A DNA stretch of 64,000 nt from Pararhizobium capsulatum DSM 1112 (lineage in GTDB: Bacteria; Pseudomonadota; Alphaproteobacteria; Rhizobiales; Rhizobiaceae), in assembly GCF_030814475.1 (NCBI RefSeq), contig NZ_JAUSVF010000003.1, forward strand, positions 248,001 to 312,000, given 5' to 3'. The notes beneath the pieces were generated by a model. It was not told the origin of the DNA, did no database searches, and saw only the letters and a program-made list of their open reading frames with translations. The position numbers and the translations under genes were made by a program. Shown one piece after another: positions 52,381 to 61,432 of this stretch (position 1 is its first letter; each line of letters starts with the position of its first letter).

Positions 52381-52917
52381 TTAACGCGCCGCTGGAGCGA
52401 TCGCGACCATGGGTGGGAGGTCCTTATCCCGTCGGTCGCATTCAAAAACTCCGGTTCATCCTTCTTTGGACAGAAACCGTTTCAGCTGATCCTGCCGGAC
52501 CTGCTCGACCTCTACGAATATCTCGATGCCTTTATCGACCGTCATAGTGGTGTCCTGCTTGGCGGCGCCAAAGACCCCAGAACCCTGTTCGTCAAAACGG
52601 TGAAGACCACCAGCATCGACGCGGCTTACAACTCGACCACGTTCTACGAAGCTTGGAGAACCGTCATCCAACGCTATGGAATTTTTAACCCTTACACCGG
52701 ACGAGGTGCCATCAAAGGCTTGTTGCCGCATGGACCCCATAACCTGCGGGACATTCTCGCGACGCATATTCTGAAGCAGACCGGATCCTACGAGCAGGCG
52801 AGCTACGCAATCCAGGATACACCCGATGTCGTGCAGCAGCACTACGGTCGCTTCCTTCCGCAAGACAAGGCTGCACTGGCCGCAAAGATCCTCAATCACG
52901 TTTGGGAAGCTGCGTAA
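52381..52917 (+). pseudogene. Tyrosine recombinase, C-terminal catalytic fragment
   Basis: The frame is open from 52381 without a start. It encodes WEVLIPSVAFKNSGSSFFGQ, KPFQLILPDLLDLYEYLDAF, then DPRTLFVKTVKTTSIDAAYN, and the catalytic part HGPHNLRDILATHILKQTGS (HxxR box), ASYAIQDTPDVVQQHYGRFL with the Tyr nucleophile. The N-terminal core-binding domain and the first catalytic Arg region are partly missing, so it should not be active. It marks a lost integrative element, next to broken fic and parE genes. Confidence 0.72.
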
Positions 52918-53040
52918 GGTCGAATGAGATGCTCGGCTCGGATACTCAGAACATGTTGTATCTGGGCCGAGCGTCCTCGTCTCCGCCTTGAACCAATTCG
53001 AACCTAAGGAACACCAAAACCCACAGCTTCATCCGTGGCG

Positions 53041-53333
53041 CTACATTGAAATATTTGCCCAATCTTCATGCCCGTGGCGGATTCGCACTACGAAAATTTT
53101 CTCATCGTCTTCAACCCGATAGACGATGAGATGTGCTTTGAAGGTATGAATTCTGACGGGCGGTTCGATCTCATTGCGTTCGCGTGCGATGCGTGGATTA
53201 GCAGCGATCAGATCAATAGTGCGAAAAGTTCATCGTGGTAGCGTTTTGCCTGGTCTACTCCGAACATACGGGCACCCTGCTCGGCGATCGCAATGATGTC
53301 TTCTTCCGCCTCGACAGAAAGCCTAAAACTCAT
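53041..53333 (-). pseudogene. parE: ParE/RelE-type toxin with a 1-nt deletion
   Basis: ATG 53333 overlaps the parD stop (ATGA). The first frame, SFRLSVEAEEDIIAIAEQGA and RYHDELFALL, runs to an early TGA. The continuation LIAANPRIARERNEIEPPVR, IHTFKAHLIVYRVEDDEKIF, VVRIRHGHEDWANISM lies one frame away. One missing T near 53220 explains it. The total of 293 nt is one short of 98 codons. The fold and the ending RIRHGHEDW are typical of ParE/RelE toxins. The toxin is predicted dead, though a sequencing error would restore it. Confidence 0.8.
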
Positions 53334-53572
53334 GACTTGCTGGCACGAGCCATCGCCTCAGCAAAGAGCTCATCCTTTGATCGAATGCCAACGCCACTTT
53401 GGAGCCCCGCCTCGACGAAATTTTGCATGGCGGCAATCTTGTCGTTTCGTGTCTGGTCGCGTCGGATCAGGTCGCGCACGTAGTCGCTAGCGTTCGAATA
53501 TCGCCCAGTCCTGGCCTGCGCCTCCACCCAATCCTTCATCGGATCTGGAAGAGATACGTTCATTGTCGCCAT
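53330..53572 (-). CDS. parD: ParD-type antitoxin
   Basis: 80 residues from ATG 53572, with GGAGG upstream. Ribbon-helix-helix antitoxin of the ParD/CC2985 type: TMNVSLPDPMKDWVEAQART, GRYSNASDYVRDLIRRDQTR, then a flexible C-terminal part that binds the toxin. It overlaps the parE start by 4 nt. The antitoxin is intact while its toxin is frameshifted. The pair normally represses its own promoter. Confidence 0.87.
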   Translation of the reverse strand: MATMNVSLPDPMKDWVEAQARTGRYSNASDYVRDLIRRDQTRNDKIAAMQNFVEAGLQSGVGIRSKDELFAEAMARASKS

Positions 53573-53677
53573 CGGAACCTCCATTTGAAAGGATCATATT
53601 CGATTTTGGCAAAGTTTGTCAAAAGTTCCCCCATCTGCATGGGATCAGAACCGTCCACCATTCTCGTTGCCGATGGG

Positions 53678-53697
53678 ATAACGACCAATTATGGAAC
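53678..53697 (+). repeat. 20-bp repeat ATAACGACCAATTATGGAAC, copy 2
   Basis: Identical to 33580-33599, same strand, about 20.1 kb apart. It lies between parD and the DUF982 gene in noncoding DNA. Confidence 0.6.
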
Positions 53698-53789
53698 CTT
53701 GAAACGTCACTGAAGGCCTAGCTGGCGTATTTCCACGTTCGGTTTGTCTCACTTAGGCTATGTGGCGTAGAAGGGTTAAATGTTGCTCG

Positions 53790-54029
53790 TTATGCGAATG
53801 GAATATCCATATCCAGGGCAGCGGCGATGAAGGCGCGCCGGGCGTCCTCGGTAGACTGGCCCTTCTCCAAGGCAGCATGGCAACTATCTCTCGCTCGTTC
53901 GTAGAACCATCCTTCGCGGCATAACCAACGATCCAGGCTCTGCAACGCCTCCGCAGGCCCCGGAATGACGTGTTCACGTCCATCACAGGACGCGACCTTG
54001 ACGGGCTTCTTCCAGTGAAATTTTGTCAT
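53790..54029 (-). CDS. DUF982-family small protein
   Basis: 79 residues from ATG 54029: KFHWKKPVKVASCDGREHVI, PGPAEALQSLDRWLCREGWF, ARDSCHAALEKGQSTEDARR, AFIAAALDMDIPF. The pattern GPAEAL...W, C..AL and ARRAFI.AA is the DUF982 family, found in many copies in rhizobial genomes, often on plasmids. Function unknown. No operon partner. Confidence 0.85.
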   Translation of the reverse strand: MTKFHWKKPVKVASCDGREHVIPGPAEALQSLDRWLCREGWFYERARDSCHAALEKGQSTEDARRAFIAAALDMDIPFA

Positions 54030-54361
54030 TGTAGTGTACCCTTGTCAAACCAGCCATTGTGCACTGCAGCATAACACTGACTTGCTTAAATGCGAGCTCT
54101 CCAAATTTCGGTACGGCAAAGGTGTCATTCGCAAGGCGGCCTCGCGACGGAGGTGAACGGCGTTGGCCAGCGCCTCGGGACCATAGCACCCCCCGCTCCA
54201 CTCCAACCAAAGTCGACTGATCGACCAGCTTCTTTGAGACAATCATCTGTCTTAAAGTCCTCGATATTATCGAAAATCTATAATCGCCAACCAACATCAA
54301 GCCGCCCGTTTCGACTTCGGTGCCTCAGGCAGCTAAGGCTCATTCTTGAGCGACGCGCCTT
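54030..54361. other. No gene recognised
   Basis: 330 bp with only short ORFs lacking family resemblance. Confidence 0.45.
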
Positions 54362-55165
54362 TCACGCCACCACAATCGGGACTTTGGTCGGCGACGCCTT
54401 GACCCGGTTGTAGAGGTCGATGACGTCCTGGTTGATCATGCGTACGCAACCGGAAGATGCCTGAGTGCCGATGGTCCACCATTCGGGTGAGCCGTGCACG
54501 CGATAGCCAGTGTCGTGGCCGTCCTTGTAGATATAGTGAGCGCGGGCGCCGAGCGGGTTGTCGAGGCTACCCGGCTGACCGGCCGTCCATTTCACCAGTT
54601 CCGGTTTGCGCGCGATCATCTCTTTGGGCGGCGTCCAAGTCGGCCATTCCTTGGTGTACTGGATCTCCGCGCGGCCGTTCCATTCGAAGCCGGCCTTGCC
54701 GATGCCGACGCCGTAACGGATCGCTTCGCCGCCTTCCTGCACCCAATACAGATGCCGCTCGTTGAGCCGCACCACGATCGTGCCCGGCGCCTCGCCGGTC
54801 GGATCGACAACGATCTGACGCCGGAATTCCGGCCTGACCTTCTGGAATGGGATTGCCGGGATCACAAAGCCGTTGTCGGTCAACGCGGCATACATCGTGC
54901 CATTGTCGGTGATGTTCCTGTCGACGCTGATTGATGGGATCGGGCCGATCGAACCGGTCGGCATATGGTCAACGCCCACAGGCGGCATACCACCGGACGG
55001 CTCGATTGGTCCCAGCGCCGGGAGTTCGAGCGTCTGCGAGCAGCCGGAGGCGCCAAGCAGGGTCATGGCGCCGAGGCCCGAAAGCACGGCGCGGCGGGAG
55101 ACGATGTAGCCGGACTCCGGGATGGCGGCGCCGGAGGACCGCGTCTGATCTTGCGGCTTACGCAT
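54362..55165 (-). CDS. L,D-transpeptidase (ErfK/YbiS/YkuD) lipoprotein
   Basis: 267 residues. Signal with a lipobox-like end: RAVLSGLGAMTLLGASGC, preceded by SRR (possible Tat). The YkuD domain occupies about residues 125-267: GTIVVRLNERHLYWVQEGGE, YGVGIGKAGFEWNGRAEIQ, NPLGARAHYIY, and the catalytic motif HGSPEWWTIGTQASSGCVRM with His and Cys. These enzymes form 3-3 crosslinks in peptidoglycan or attach proteins to it. Single gene, one of several paralogues usual in rhizobia. Confidence 0.92.
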   Translation of the reverse strand: MRKPQDQTRSSGAAIPESGYIVSRRAVLSGLGAMTLLGASGCSQTLELPALGPIEPSGGMPPVGVDHMPTGSIGPIPSISVDRNITDNGTMYAALTDNGFVIPAIPFQKVRPEFRRQIVVDPTGEAPGTIVVRLNERHLYWVQEGGEAIRYGVGIGKAGFEWNGRAEIQYTKEWPTWTPPKEMIARKPELVKWTAGQPGSLDNPLGARAHYIYKDGHDTGYRVHGSPEWWTIGTQASSGCVRMINQDVIDLYNRVKASPTKVPIVVA

Positions 55166-55222
55166 GCACTCTTACCCCAAACGAGCGGTCGGCATCACAC
55201 CCCCACCGGATGGGTCGTATTT

Positions 55223-55973
55223 TCACAACACGTGGTTAAAAAAGCGTAAAACCACATGCACGATCATGACGGGAGTTTCGACGATTTCGGCGAGGCTGAT
55301 GGCGCGATGGGTTGCTTCGCGCTCGACGGCGACCGGGCGTGACGCACCGTGATAGCCGGGCGCGGTTTTGCCTCGCGTTCGAGCCGCTCGGACAGGAAAC
55401 GGATGGAACCGTAGCCCTCGGCATGGACCATGACCAGCGCCTCGTGCTCGCGGGCGACATCGAGGACCTCGAGGATTTCCCGATCGGCGAGCCTCATGTC
55501 GTCAAAGGTCATGAAGATCTTGATCGAGGTAGACCCCTCCGCGATCAGTGCCGGCAATTCCTGGCCAAGCACCTGCGGCGTCGGATCAGTAACGATCAGA
55601 TGGAATGCAACATCGACATAGCAATGATCTTGGGCACGCTCGGTATAGTCCTTGATCGCCTCGCGCAGTGTCTGGCCCTTCTGCTGCAGGCAAAGGGCAG
55701 CACCGTCGTATTGCCGCCGACGGCTGCCGAACGCGTGCCGGTCTCGAACGTGTCAGCCATGATAATGCCGGGCGAGCCGAGCTGCTCGAGATGGACATGG
55801 CTGTCGATGCCGCCGGGCATCACCAACAAGCCCGTGGCATCGATGATCTCGCCGGCATCGTGGAGATCTTGGGCCAGAGCCACGATCTTATCATCCCGAA
55901 TGCCCAAGTCGGCGAGGAAAGTGTCGGCGGCGGTGACCACCGTGCCGCCCTTGATGATTGTGTCGAACCTCAT
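55223..55973 (-). pseudogene. Dihydropyrimidinase/hydantoinase, decayed and 3'-truncated
   Basis: ATG 55973 overlaps the ATPase stop (ATGA). It starts RFDTIIKGGTVVTAADTFLA, then GLLVMPGGIDSHVHLEQLGS with the HxH metal site and ADTFETGTRSAAVGGNTTVL. After FAC near 55690 a frameshift occurs; the continuation GSTSIKIFMTFDDMRLADRE, ALVMVHAEGYGSIRFLSERL is in another frame, and a further shift near 55345 leads to ATHRAISLAEIVETPVMIVH. The protein then ends about halfway through the family length of about 480. The gene belonged to the amide/peptide operon. Confidence 0.8.
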
Positions 55974-57700
55974 GCCACCATTCCCTGTTCTTCCACAAAA
56001 TGTCCCGGCGCGACCTCGACAAGCGGTCTCCAGTCACGCTCGGAGTTTTTCAAGCCGATCCTGTGGCCGCGCGACGCCGGAAGTGCTCCCACTTCACCAC
56101 CTTGCGCCGCGGCAATCAATGCACGTGTATAGCCATGGCGCGGCGCGGCCAGCACCGAGGCCGTCGGGCCGATTTCCACCATACGTCCGAAGCGCATGAC
56201 AGCAACACGATGGGCGATCCGGGTCACGACGGCAAAATCATGCGTAATGAACAGGATCGGCAACCTCGTCTCGGCCTGAATCTGTTCAAAGAGCTCGAGC
56301 ACCTGCAGCCGGGTCGTCGCATCCAGCGCCGAGACGGCCTCGTCGGCTATGACGAGATCAGGCTCGACGCTGAGCGCGCGAGCGATGCCCAGCCGCTGGC
56401 GCTGGCCGCCCGACAGCTCATGCGGATAGCGATCGAGATAGCGCGCATCCAGCCCGACCTTTGCCATCAGGTTCTCTGCCTTGTCGCACAGCAACGCCCT
56501 GTCCCTCTCTCCGCCGAGCATGAGCGGCTCGATGACCGAGCGCCAGGCACGATATCTCGGGTCGAGCGACAATTGCGGGTCCTGGAAGACGAACTGAACA
56601 CGGTCCCGCGTTCTGCCGCCCGCTGTGTTGACATCCTGGCCCTTGAGCAAAACGCGACCATTATCGGGTTCGGTGAGCCCTAGAATGGCGCGAGCGATGG
56701 TTGTCTTGCCGCTGCCGCTTTCACCAACCAGAGCCACGGTCTCTCCCTCCGACACGGTCAGACTGACGCCATCGACGGCAAATAGCCGATCCTGCGGTTT
56801 GAACGACATCATGGATTGCGTGCGCGGAAAGGATACGATCAGGTCCTCAATCACCAGTGGCGGAGCTGAGACGGTATCCGATGAGGGGGCCGGTGGCTTT
56901 GGCGTTGCCGGCGACGTCGCCTTGATCAACAGCCTGGTATAGTCATGGCTCGGCCGATCGAGTGTTTCTGCGCGACTTCCTGACTCGACGGCGCGCCCTG
57001 CCTGCATTACCAGGATGCGGTCGGCGATGTGGCGCACGACACCCATGTCATGGGTGATGAAGATGACGCCGCAGCCGACGTCCTTCTGCAATTCGCGGAT
57101 CAGGGCCAGGATTTCGGCCTGCACCGTGGCGTCGAGCGCCGTCGTCGGCTCGTCGGCAATGACAAGCGATGGTTTGCAGGCAAGCGCCGCCGCGATCACC
57201 ACGCGCTGGCACATGCCGCCGGAAAGCGCGCTCGGATGCAGCTTGGCGCGCCCCGCCGCGTCGGGGATACGCACCCGCTCGAGCAGCCGCAGCGTCTCTG
57301 CCCGCGCCGCGCTCCATCCCATCTCGCGATGCGTGACTAGTGCCTCGGCAATCTGATCACCGACGGCCATCATCGGGTTCAGCGCCGCCATCGGCTCCTG
57401 GAAGATCATGCCGATGCGGTTTCCCCGCAGCGTTCGCAGCTCGGCCGGCGGCATGGCCAACAAATTGCGACCCTCGAACAGCGCTTGGCCCGCGACGACC
57501 TTTGCGGGCGGGCTCGGCATCAGGCCCATGATCGATTGCGTTGCGACACTCTTGCCGGAACCGGATTCGCCGATGATCGCGAGTATCTCGTTGTCGTCGA
57601 CGTCGAAGCTGAGGCCATCGACGACTGTGCGGGGGCCTGTGGCGGTCAAAATTTTCGTGGTCAATCCGCGAACGGAAAGCAAGGGCTGGCCGGTTCTCAT
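55970..57700 (-). CDS. Fused oligopeptide ABC ATPase (DppD-DppF/GsiA type)
   Basis: 576 residues with two complete ATPase domains. Domain 1: GESGSGKSVATQSIMGLMPS, signature ALSGGMCQRVVIAAALACKP (Cys replaces the usual Arg), VIADEPTTALDATVQAEILA. Domain 2 from about residue 310: GESGSGKTTIARAILGLTEP, LSGGQRQRLGIARALSVEPD, VIADEAVSALDATTRLQVLE. Such fusions power peptide, glutathione or amide importers. It lies after the XRE regulator in the operon and overlaps the hydantoinase relic. It should work with the DppB/DppC-like permeases at 60.4-62.4 kb. Confidence 0.9.
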   Translation of the reverse strand: MRTGQPLLSVRGLTTKILTATGPRTVVDGLSFDVDDNEILAIIGESGSGKSVATQSIMGLMPSPPAKVVAGQALFEGRNLLAMPPAELRTLRGNRIGMIFQEPMAALNPMMAVGDQIAEALVTHREMGWSAARAETLRLLERVRIPDAAGRAKLHPSALSGGMCQRVVIAAALACKPSLVIADEPTTALDATVQAEILALIRELQKDVGCGVIFITHDMGVVRHIADRILVMQAGRAVESGSRAETLDRPSHDYTRLLIKATSPATPKPPAPSSDTVSAPPLVIEDLIVSFPRTQSMMSFKPQDRLFAVDGVSLTVSEGETVALVGESGSGKTTIARAILGLTEPDNGRVLLKGQDVNTAGGRTRDRVQFVFQDPQLSLDPRYRAWRSVIEPLMLGGERDRALLCDKAENLMAKVGLDARYLDRYPHELSGGQRQRLGIARALSVEPDLVIADEAVSALDATTRLQVLELFEQIQAETRLPILFITHDFAVVTRIAHRVAVMRFGRMVEIGPTASVLAAPRHGYTRALIAAAQGGEVGALPASRGHRIGLKNSERDWRPLVEVAPGHFVEEQGMVA

Positions 57701-57737
57701 GCGGCCCGCTCCGCCGTGATCACCGATCCCTGACCGA

Positions 57738-58322
57738 TCAATGCACTTGCGGCGTGTTCACCCAGAGGACTCGCGCCAGGACCGTGCCCGTGTTGTGGTA
57801 GCGATTGGTCAAATGGTTCTTGAAGAAGAAGGAATCGCCGCTCGCCAGCTTGTAGGTGCTGTTTTCGATGGTCAACTCCAGCTCTCCGTCGATCACATAG
57901 CCGACGGTCTCTCCCTGGTGGGTTATTTGGTCGATCTTCTCGGCACCCGGCTCGATACGATGGATATTGCCTTCCAGCAGATTGCCCGCAGCAAAGGGCA
58001 CCAGCCGTTCGTAGCTGACGCCCTCGCCGCCCCGGATCGCATCGGTGGTCGAAATCGGCCGTTCGCCTGCCTTCTGTACCAGGCCGGGCGAATTGATATC
58101 GGCACCAAAGAACGAGGAGAGATCGCGGTTGAGCGCTTCCACCAGCCGCTGCAGCATGGCCAATGATGGCGCCACCTTGCCGTTTTCGATCTTGGAGATC
58201 ATGCTTTCGGCACAACCCACGCGTTCGGCCAGCTCCCGGATACGAATGCCTTCCAGAAGCCGGGCGTGTTTCAGCCTCGCCCCGACCTGTAACTCGTCCC
58301 TCTTCGCGCTGGACTCTTCCAT
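57738..58322 (-). CDS. XRE-cupin transcriptional regulator
   Basis: 194 residues from ATG 58322 (longer frame start at 58376 is less likely). The XRE helix-turn-helix: GARLKHARLLEGIRIRELAE, RVGCAESMISKIENGKVAPS. The C-terminal cupin: ITHQGETVGYVIDGELELTI, KLASGDSFFFKNHLTNRYHN. Regulators with this layout (PuuR-like) control amine and amide catabolism and bind their inducer in the cupin. It is encoded inside the operon between amidase and ATPase genes and probably controls it. Confidence 0.9.
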   Translation of the reverse strand: MEESSAKRDELQVGARLKHARLLEGIRIRELAERVGCAESMISKIENGKVAPSLAMLQRLVEALNRDLSSFFGADINSPGLVQKAGERPISTTDAIRGGEGVSYERLVPFAAGNLLEGNIHRIEPGAEKIDQITHQGETVGYVIDGELELTIENSTYKLASGDSFFFKNHLTNRYHNTGTVLARVLWVNTPQVH

Positions 58323-58442
58323 GATTTTTCTTTCTACCTGAAGGCAACGACCGCAAGAATTCACTCCTGCGACCATTTGCGTGAGCGACAGTAAAGTTAC
58401 AATAGCCGAAGTAAACCGACGAGAAATGCCTTTCGAAACTCG

Positions 58443-59918
58443 TCATGCCGTTTTTCTCGGGTGGCTCGCGGCCGGCCAGGTGTGCTGCCAGGGCCTGACG
58501 CGTTCGAAAGCAGCGGCAGCGCGCAAGACCCCGATATCGTCTTGATGTCGGCCGATGATCTGCAGCCCGACCGGGCGGCTGTCCCGTGTAAACCCAGCCG
58601 GTACGCTCGCCGCCGGCTGGCCCGTCAGGTTGGCCAAGGCCGAGAAGGGCGTCCAGGCAGATGGCAACACGGCGTATCCCGCGATCGATGTCGGGCCATC
58701 CCTGTCGAGCGGGAAAGCGGCAGTAGCCGCCGTCGGCGTCAGCAACAGATCATAGCGTGCCATGAACCGCCACATCACATTGGCGATCCGTTTGCGATCC
58801 ATGATGGCATTGGTGAAATGATCGGCGGTCCATTCCGTCCGGAGCAATGTGCCGAGCACACCTCCGAAGGCATAGCTCTGTCTGTCTGCCATCGTCCGCA
58901 GACCCGCGCGATCGGTGTCGAGCGCCACCAGCGCCTCGAAGGTCGCCTGCGTATCGCCGACCTCCGGAAATGCGTCGTGTACGACACAGCCGAGTTCGGT
59001 GGCGAAGACCTGGGCGGCTCCGGCTGCGATCGCCGCAACCTCCGGATCCACATGCGCAAAGCCTAGATCGGCGGAAAACGCGATCCTTCGACCGGGCGCC
59101 GACGCCGCATCAATGTCCATCCAGTCGATCTGTTCGTGGGGCAGCGAATGCCGATCCTTAGGCGAAGGGCCGGAGAGGACCGACAATGCCATTGCTGCGT
59201 CCGCGACAGTACGGGTCAGCGGGCCGATATGTTCGAGCGTTTCCCAGCCTGAAGCGCCAGGGGCCTTCTCGTCACGACAGCCAGGATAGACGGGCACCCG
59301 GCCCCAGCTGGGCTTGATGCCGAATATGCCATTGAGGGAAGCCGGGATGCGGATCGAGCCGCCGCCATCGCTGCCGAGTGCCAGCGGCACCATGCCGGTT
59401 GCCACGGCCACAGACGAACCCGCACTCGAACCACCCGGCGTCAGCTCGGTATTCCAGGGATTGCGGGTCGGCGGAAAAAGCGGGTTTCGACCAATCGGAC
59501 CATAGCCGAATTCCGAGGTATTGGTTTTGCCCACCATGATGGCGCCCGCCGCCCGGAGGCGTTCGACGACGATATCGTCCTCATCGGGCACATTGTCGGC
59601 GTAGAGCGGCGAACCGAATGTCGTACGCACACCCGATGTCGAGATCAGGTCCTTGACCGCGAACGGCACGCCTGCCAGCGGCCCGACGGCTTCACCGGCC
59701 GCGATGCGGCGATCGACGGCTTGTGCCTCACGTCGTGCCGGGTCGGCCGTTACGGAACAGAATGCGCAAAGCGCGTCGTCCAGCGCTGCGATGCGGGTAA
59801 GCGACATCTCGACCACAGCAAGCGCCGACGTCTCGCCGACGGTGATCCGCCTTGCGAGCTCGATCGCCGATGGCAAGGGATCGGTCCGCGCCGTCATCGA
59901 CTGTATGGAGTCATCCAT
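58443..59918 (-). CDS. Amidase (amidase-signature family)
   Basis: 491 residues from ATG 59918, overlapping the HbpS-like gene by 8 nt. Ser-cisSer-Lys signature: Lys in GVPFAVKDLISTSGVRTTFG, and the block ELTPGGSSAGSSVAVATGMV, LALGSDGGGSIRIPASLNGI with both Ser residues. Later GPLTRTVADAAMALSVLSGP and the C-terminal NLTGQPAASVPAGFTRDSRP, VGLQIIGRHQDD. It hydrolyses an amide to acid plus ammonia. Cytoplasmic; its substrate is presumably imported by the oligopeptide-type transporter of the same operon. Confidence 0.92.
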   Translation of the reverse strand: MDDSIQSMTARTDPLPSAIELARRITVGETSALAVVEMSLTRIAALDDALCAFCSVTADPARREAQAVDRRIAAGEAVGPLAGVPFAVKDLISTSGVRTTFGSPLYADNVPDEDDIVVERLRAAGAIMVGKTNTSEFGYGPIGRNPLFPPTRNPWNTELTPGGSSAGSSVAVATGMVPLALGSDGGGSIRIPASLNGIFGIKPSWGRVPVYPGCRDEKAPGASGWETLEHIGPLTRTVADAAMALSVLSGPSPKDRHSLPHEQIDWMDIDAASAPGRRIAFSADLGFAHVDPEVAAIAAGAAQVFATELGCVVHDAFPEVGDTQATFEALVALDTDRAGLRTMADRQSYAFGGVLGTLLRTEWTADHFTNAIMDRKRIANVMWRFMARYDLLLTPTAATAAFPLDRDGPTSIAGYAVLPSAWTPFSALANLTGQPAASVPAGFTRDSRPVGLQIIGRHQDDIGVLRAAAAFERVRPWQHTWPAASHPRKTA

Positions 59919-60405
59919 GAACCTTCTCCGGATGCGATCCCCTGATAATGCCTGTGTCCTCGGCGCCCATCGGCTTGAAGTCGAGAAACATGTCAGCGCC
60001 CGGAATGGCCGCAGCACCAGCGCGTGCCACAGCAAGATCCTGCGTGCCTGTGCCGGAACCGGCCGCCACTGCGCCGAGTACGAAACCATCGACACGGATC
60101 GGGATGCCACCGACGAGGTTGGTCCACTTGTTTTCCTGGGCCAGTGTCACCTGCAGCTCGACATCGGCATGCGCGCCACCGGTGGGTTCGTTGGACAGGG
60201 CGGACGTTATGGCCTTGTTGCGAGTTGAAATGACGGACAGCGCCTTGGAACCATCCATCCGGCCGAAGGCCAGCAGATTGCCACCGGTATCGACCACCGA
60301 AATGCACATCGGCTGACCGATCTTTTCGGCCTCGGCGATCGCCGCCTTCAACACGGCCAGCCCGCCAGCCAGCGTCAGCGTCTTGGTATCCTTGACATAG
60401 GTCAT
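59911..60405 (-). CDS. HbpS/GlcG-family heme-binding-like protein
   Basis: 164 residues of the GlcG/HbpS fold: LAGGLAVLKAAIAEAEKIGQ, CISVVDTGGNLLAFGRMDGS, ISTRNKAITSALSNEPTG, and VGGIPIRVDGFVLGAVAAGS, GTGTQDLAVARAGAAAI. HbpS binds heme in Streptomyces, while proteobacterial members sit in small-molecule degradation operons with unknown roles. No signal peptide, so it is cytoplasmic. It is encoded between the DppB-like permease and the amidase; a chaperone or isomerase role in amide catabolism is a guess. Confidence 0.88.
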   Translation of the reverse strand: MTYVKDTKTLTLAGGLAVLKAAIAEAEKIGQPMCISVVDTGGNLLAFGRMDGSKALSVISTRNKAITSALSNEPTGGAHADVELQVTLAQENKWTNLVGGIPIRVDGFVLGAVAAGSGTGTQDLAVARAGAAAIPGADMFLDFKPMGAEDTGIIRGSHPEKVHG

Positions 60406-60418
60406 GCAGAAAAACTCC

Positions 60419-61432
60419 TTATTGGGATCGCAGCCGCGGATCGAGCAGCAGGGCGATGAAATCGACGATGAGATGCACCAGAAGCGAGACGACGGCAGCT
60501 GCGAGGATGAAACCGAGCGAGGCGTTGATGTCTGCGTTCAGCACCGCAGAAACCGCATATTGCCCAATGCCGCCCCAGGCGAAGACCACTTCGACCAGCA
60601 CGACGCTGCCGACCAGCGTGCTATAGAGAATGCCAATGACCGTCACGACAGACGGCATCGCGTTTCGCAGCACATGGCGCGAGACCCGCGACGGGCTCAG
60701 GCCCTTGGCATCGGCGAAGCGAACGAAATCACTGTCGTTGAGGCGCGAGACTGTGGTGCGTGTCATCGTCAGGACCGGCACGGAATAGATCAGTCCGAGG
60801 GTGGCCACCGGCAGGATCAACTGTCCGGCGGCGGCCTTGAAAGTCGCGAAATCTCCCGACAGCATCGCATCGATGACATATGAGCCGGTGATTGCGGTTG
60901 GGGGAAACACGGCGAAGTCCAGCCGTCCGATAGGTGGCGGCACGATGTTGAAAATGCTGTAGAAGATGAAGATCAGCACCAGTGCCAGCCAGAAGTCGGG
61001 TAACGCGCCCGCGACAACCGAGAAAACGTCGGCAAACCGCGCCGATATTCCATCGGACTTTCGCCCCGCAAGCAGGCCGAGCGGTAGGCCGATGGCGAGT
61101 GCCAGGACCAGCGAGAGGGTCACCAGTTCAAGCGTTGCCGGAAGGCGCTGGGCGATATCGATGAGGACCGGGTTGGTCGTCTGCCACGACGTGCCGAGAT
61201 CACCATGCGCCAGCCGGCCGAGATAGGCGAGAAACTGCGTCGGCAGCGGCTGATCAAGGCCCATTTCGACGCGCAGCTTGGTGACAGCCTCCTGGGTGGC
61301 AAGCGGGCCGAGCATCATCGGCGCGGGATCGCCGGGAATGAGCTTAAGCAGGAAGAAAGCAACAGCCGCGATCCCCAGCAATTGGGGAACGGCAAACAGA
61401 AGCCGGACGGAGAGATAGCGCAGGATTTGCAT
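60419..61432 (-). CDS. Peptide/amide ABC permease (DppB type)
   Basis: 337 residues from ATG 61432, whose start overlaps the stop of the DppC-like gene. Six helices and standard signatures: FAVPQLLGIAAVAFFLLKLI then PGDP, LRVEMGLDQPLPTQFLAYLG, GDLGTSW, and LRNAMPSVVTVIGILYSTLV, GSVVLVEVVFAWGGIGQYAV. It forms the channel with the DppC-like protein. Confidence 0.92.
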   Translation of the reverse strand: MQILRYLSVRLLFAVPQLLGIAAVAFFLLKLIPGDPAPMMLGPLATQEAVTKLRVEMGLDQPLPTQFLAYLGRLAHGDLGTSWQTTNPVLIDIAQRLPATLELVTLSLVLALAIGLPLGLLAGRKSDGISARFADVFSVVAGALPDFWLALVLIFIFYSIFNIVPPPIGRLDFAVFPPTAITGSYVIDAMLSGDFATFKAAAGQLILPVATLGLIYSVPVLTMTRTTVSRLNDSDFVRFADAKGLSPSRVSRHVLRNAMPSVVTVIGILYSTLVGSVVLVEVVFAWGGIGQYAVSAVLNADINASLGFILAAAVVSLLVHLIVDFIALLLDPRLRSQ

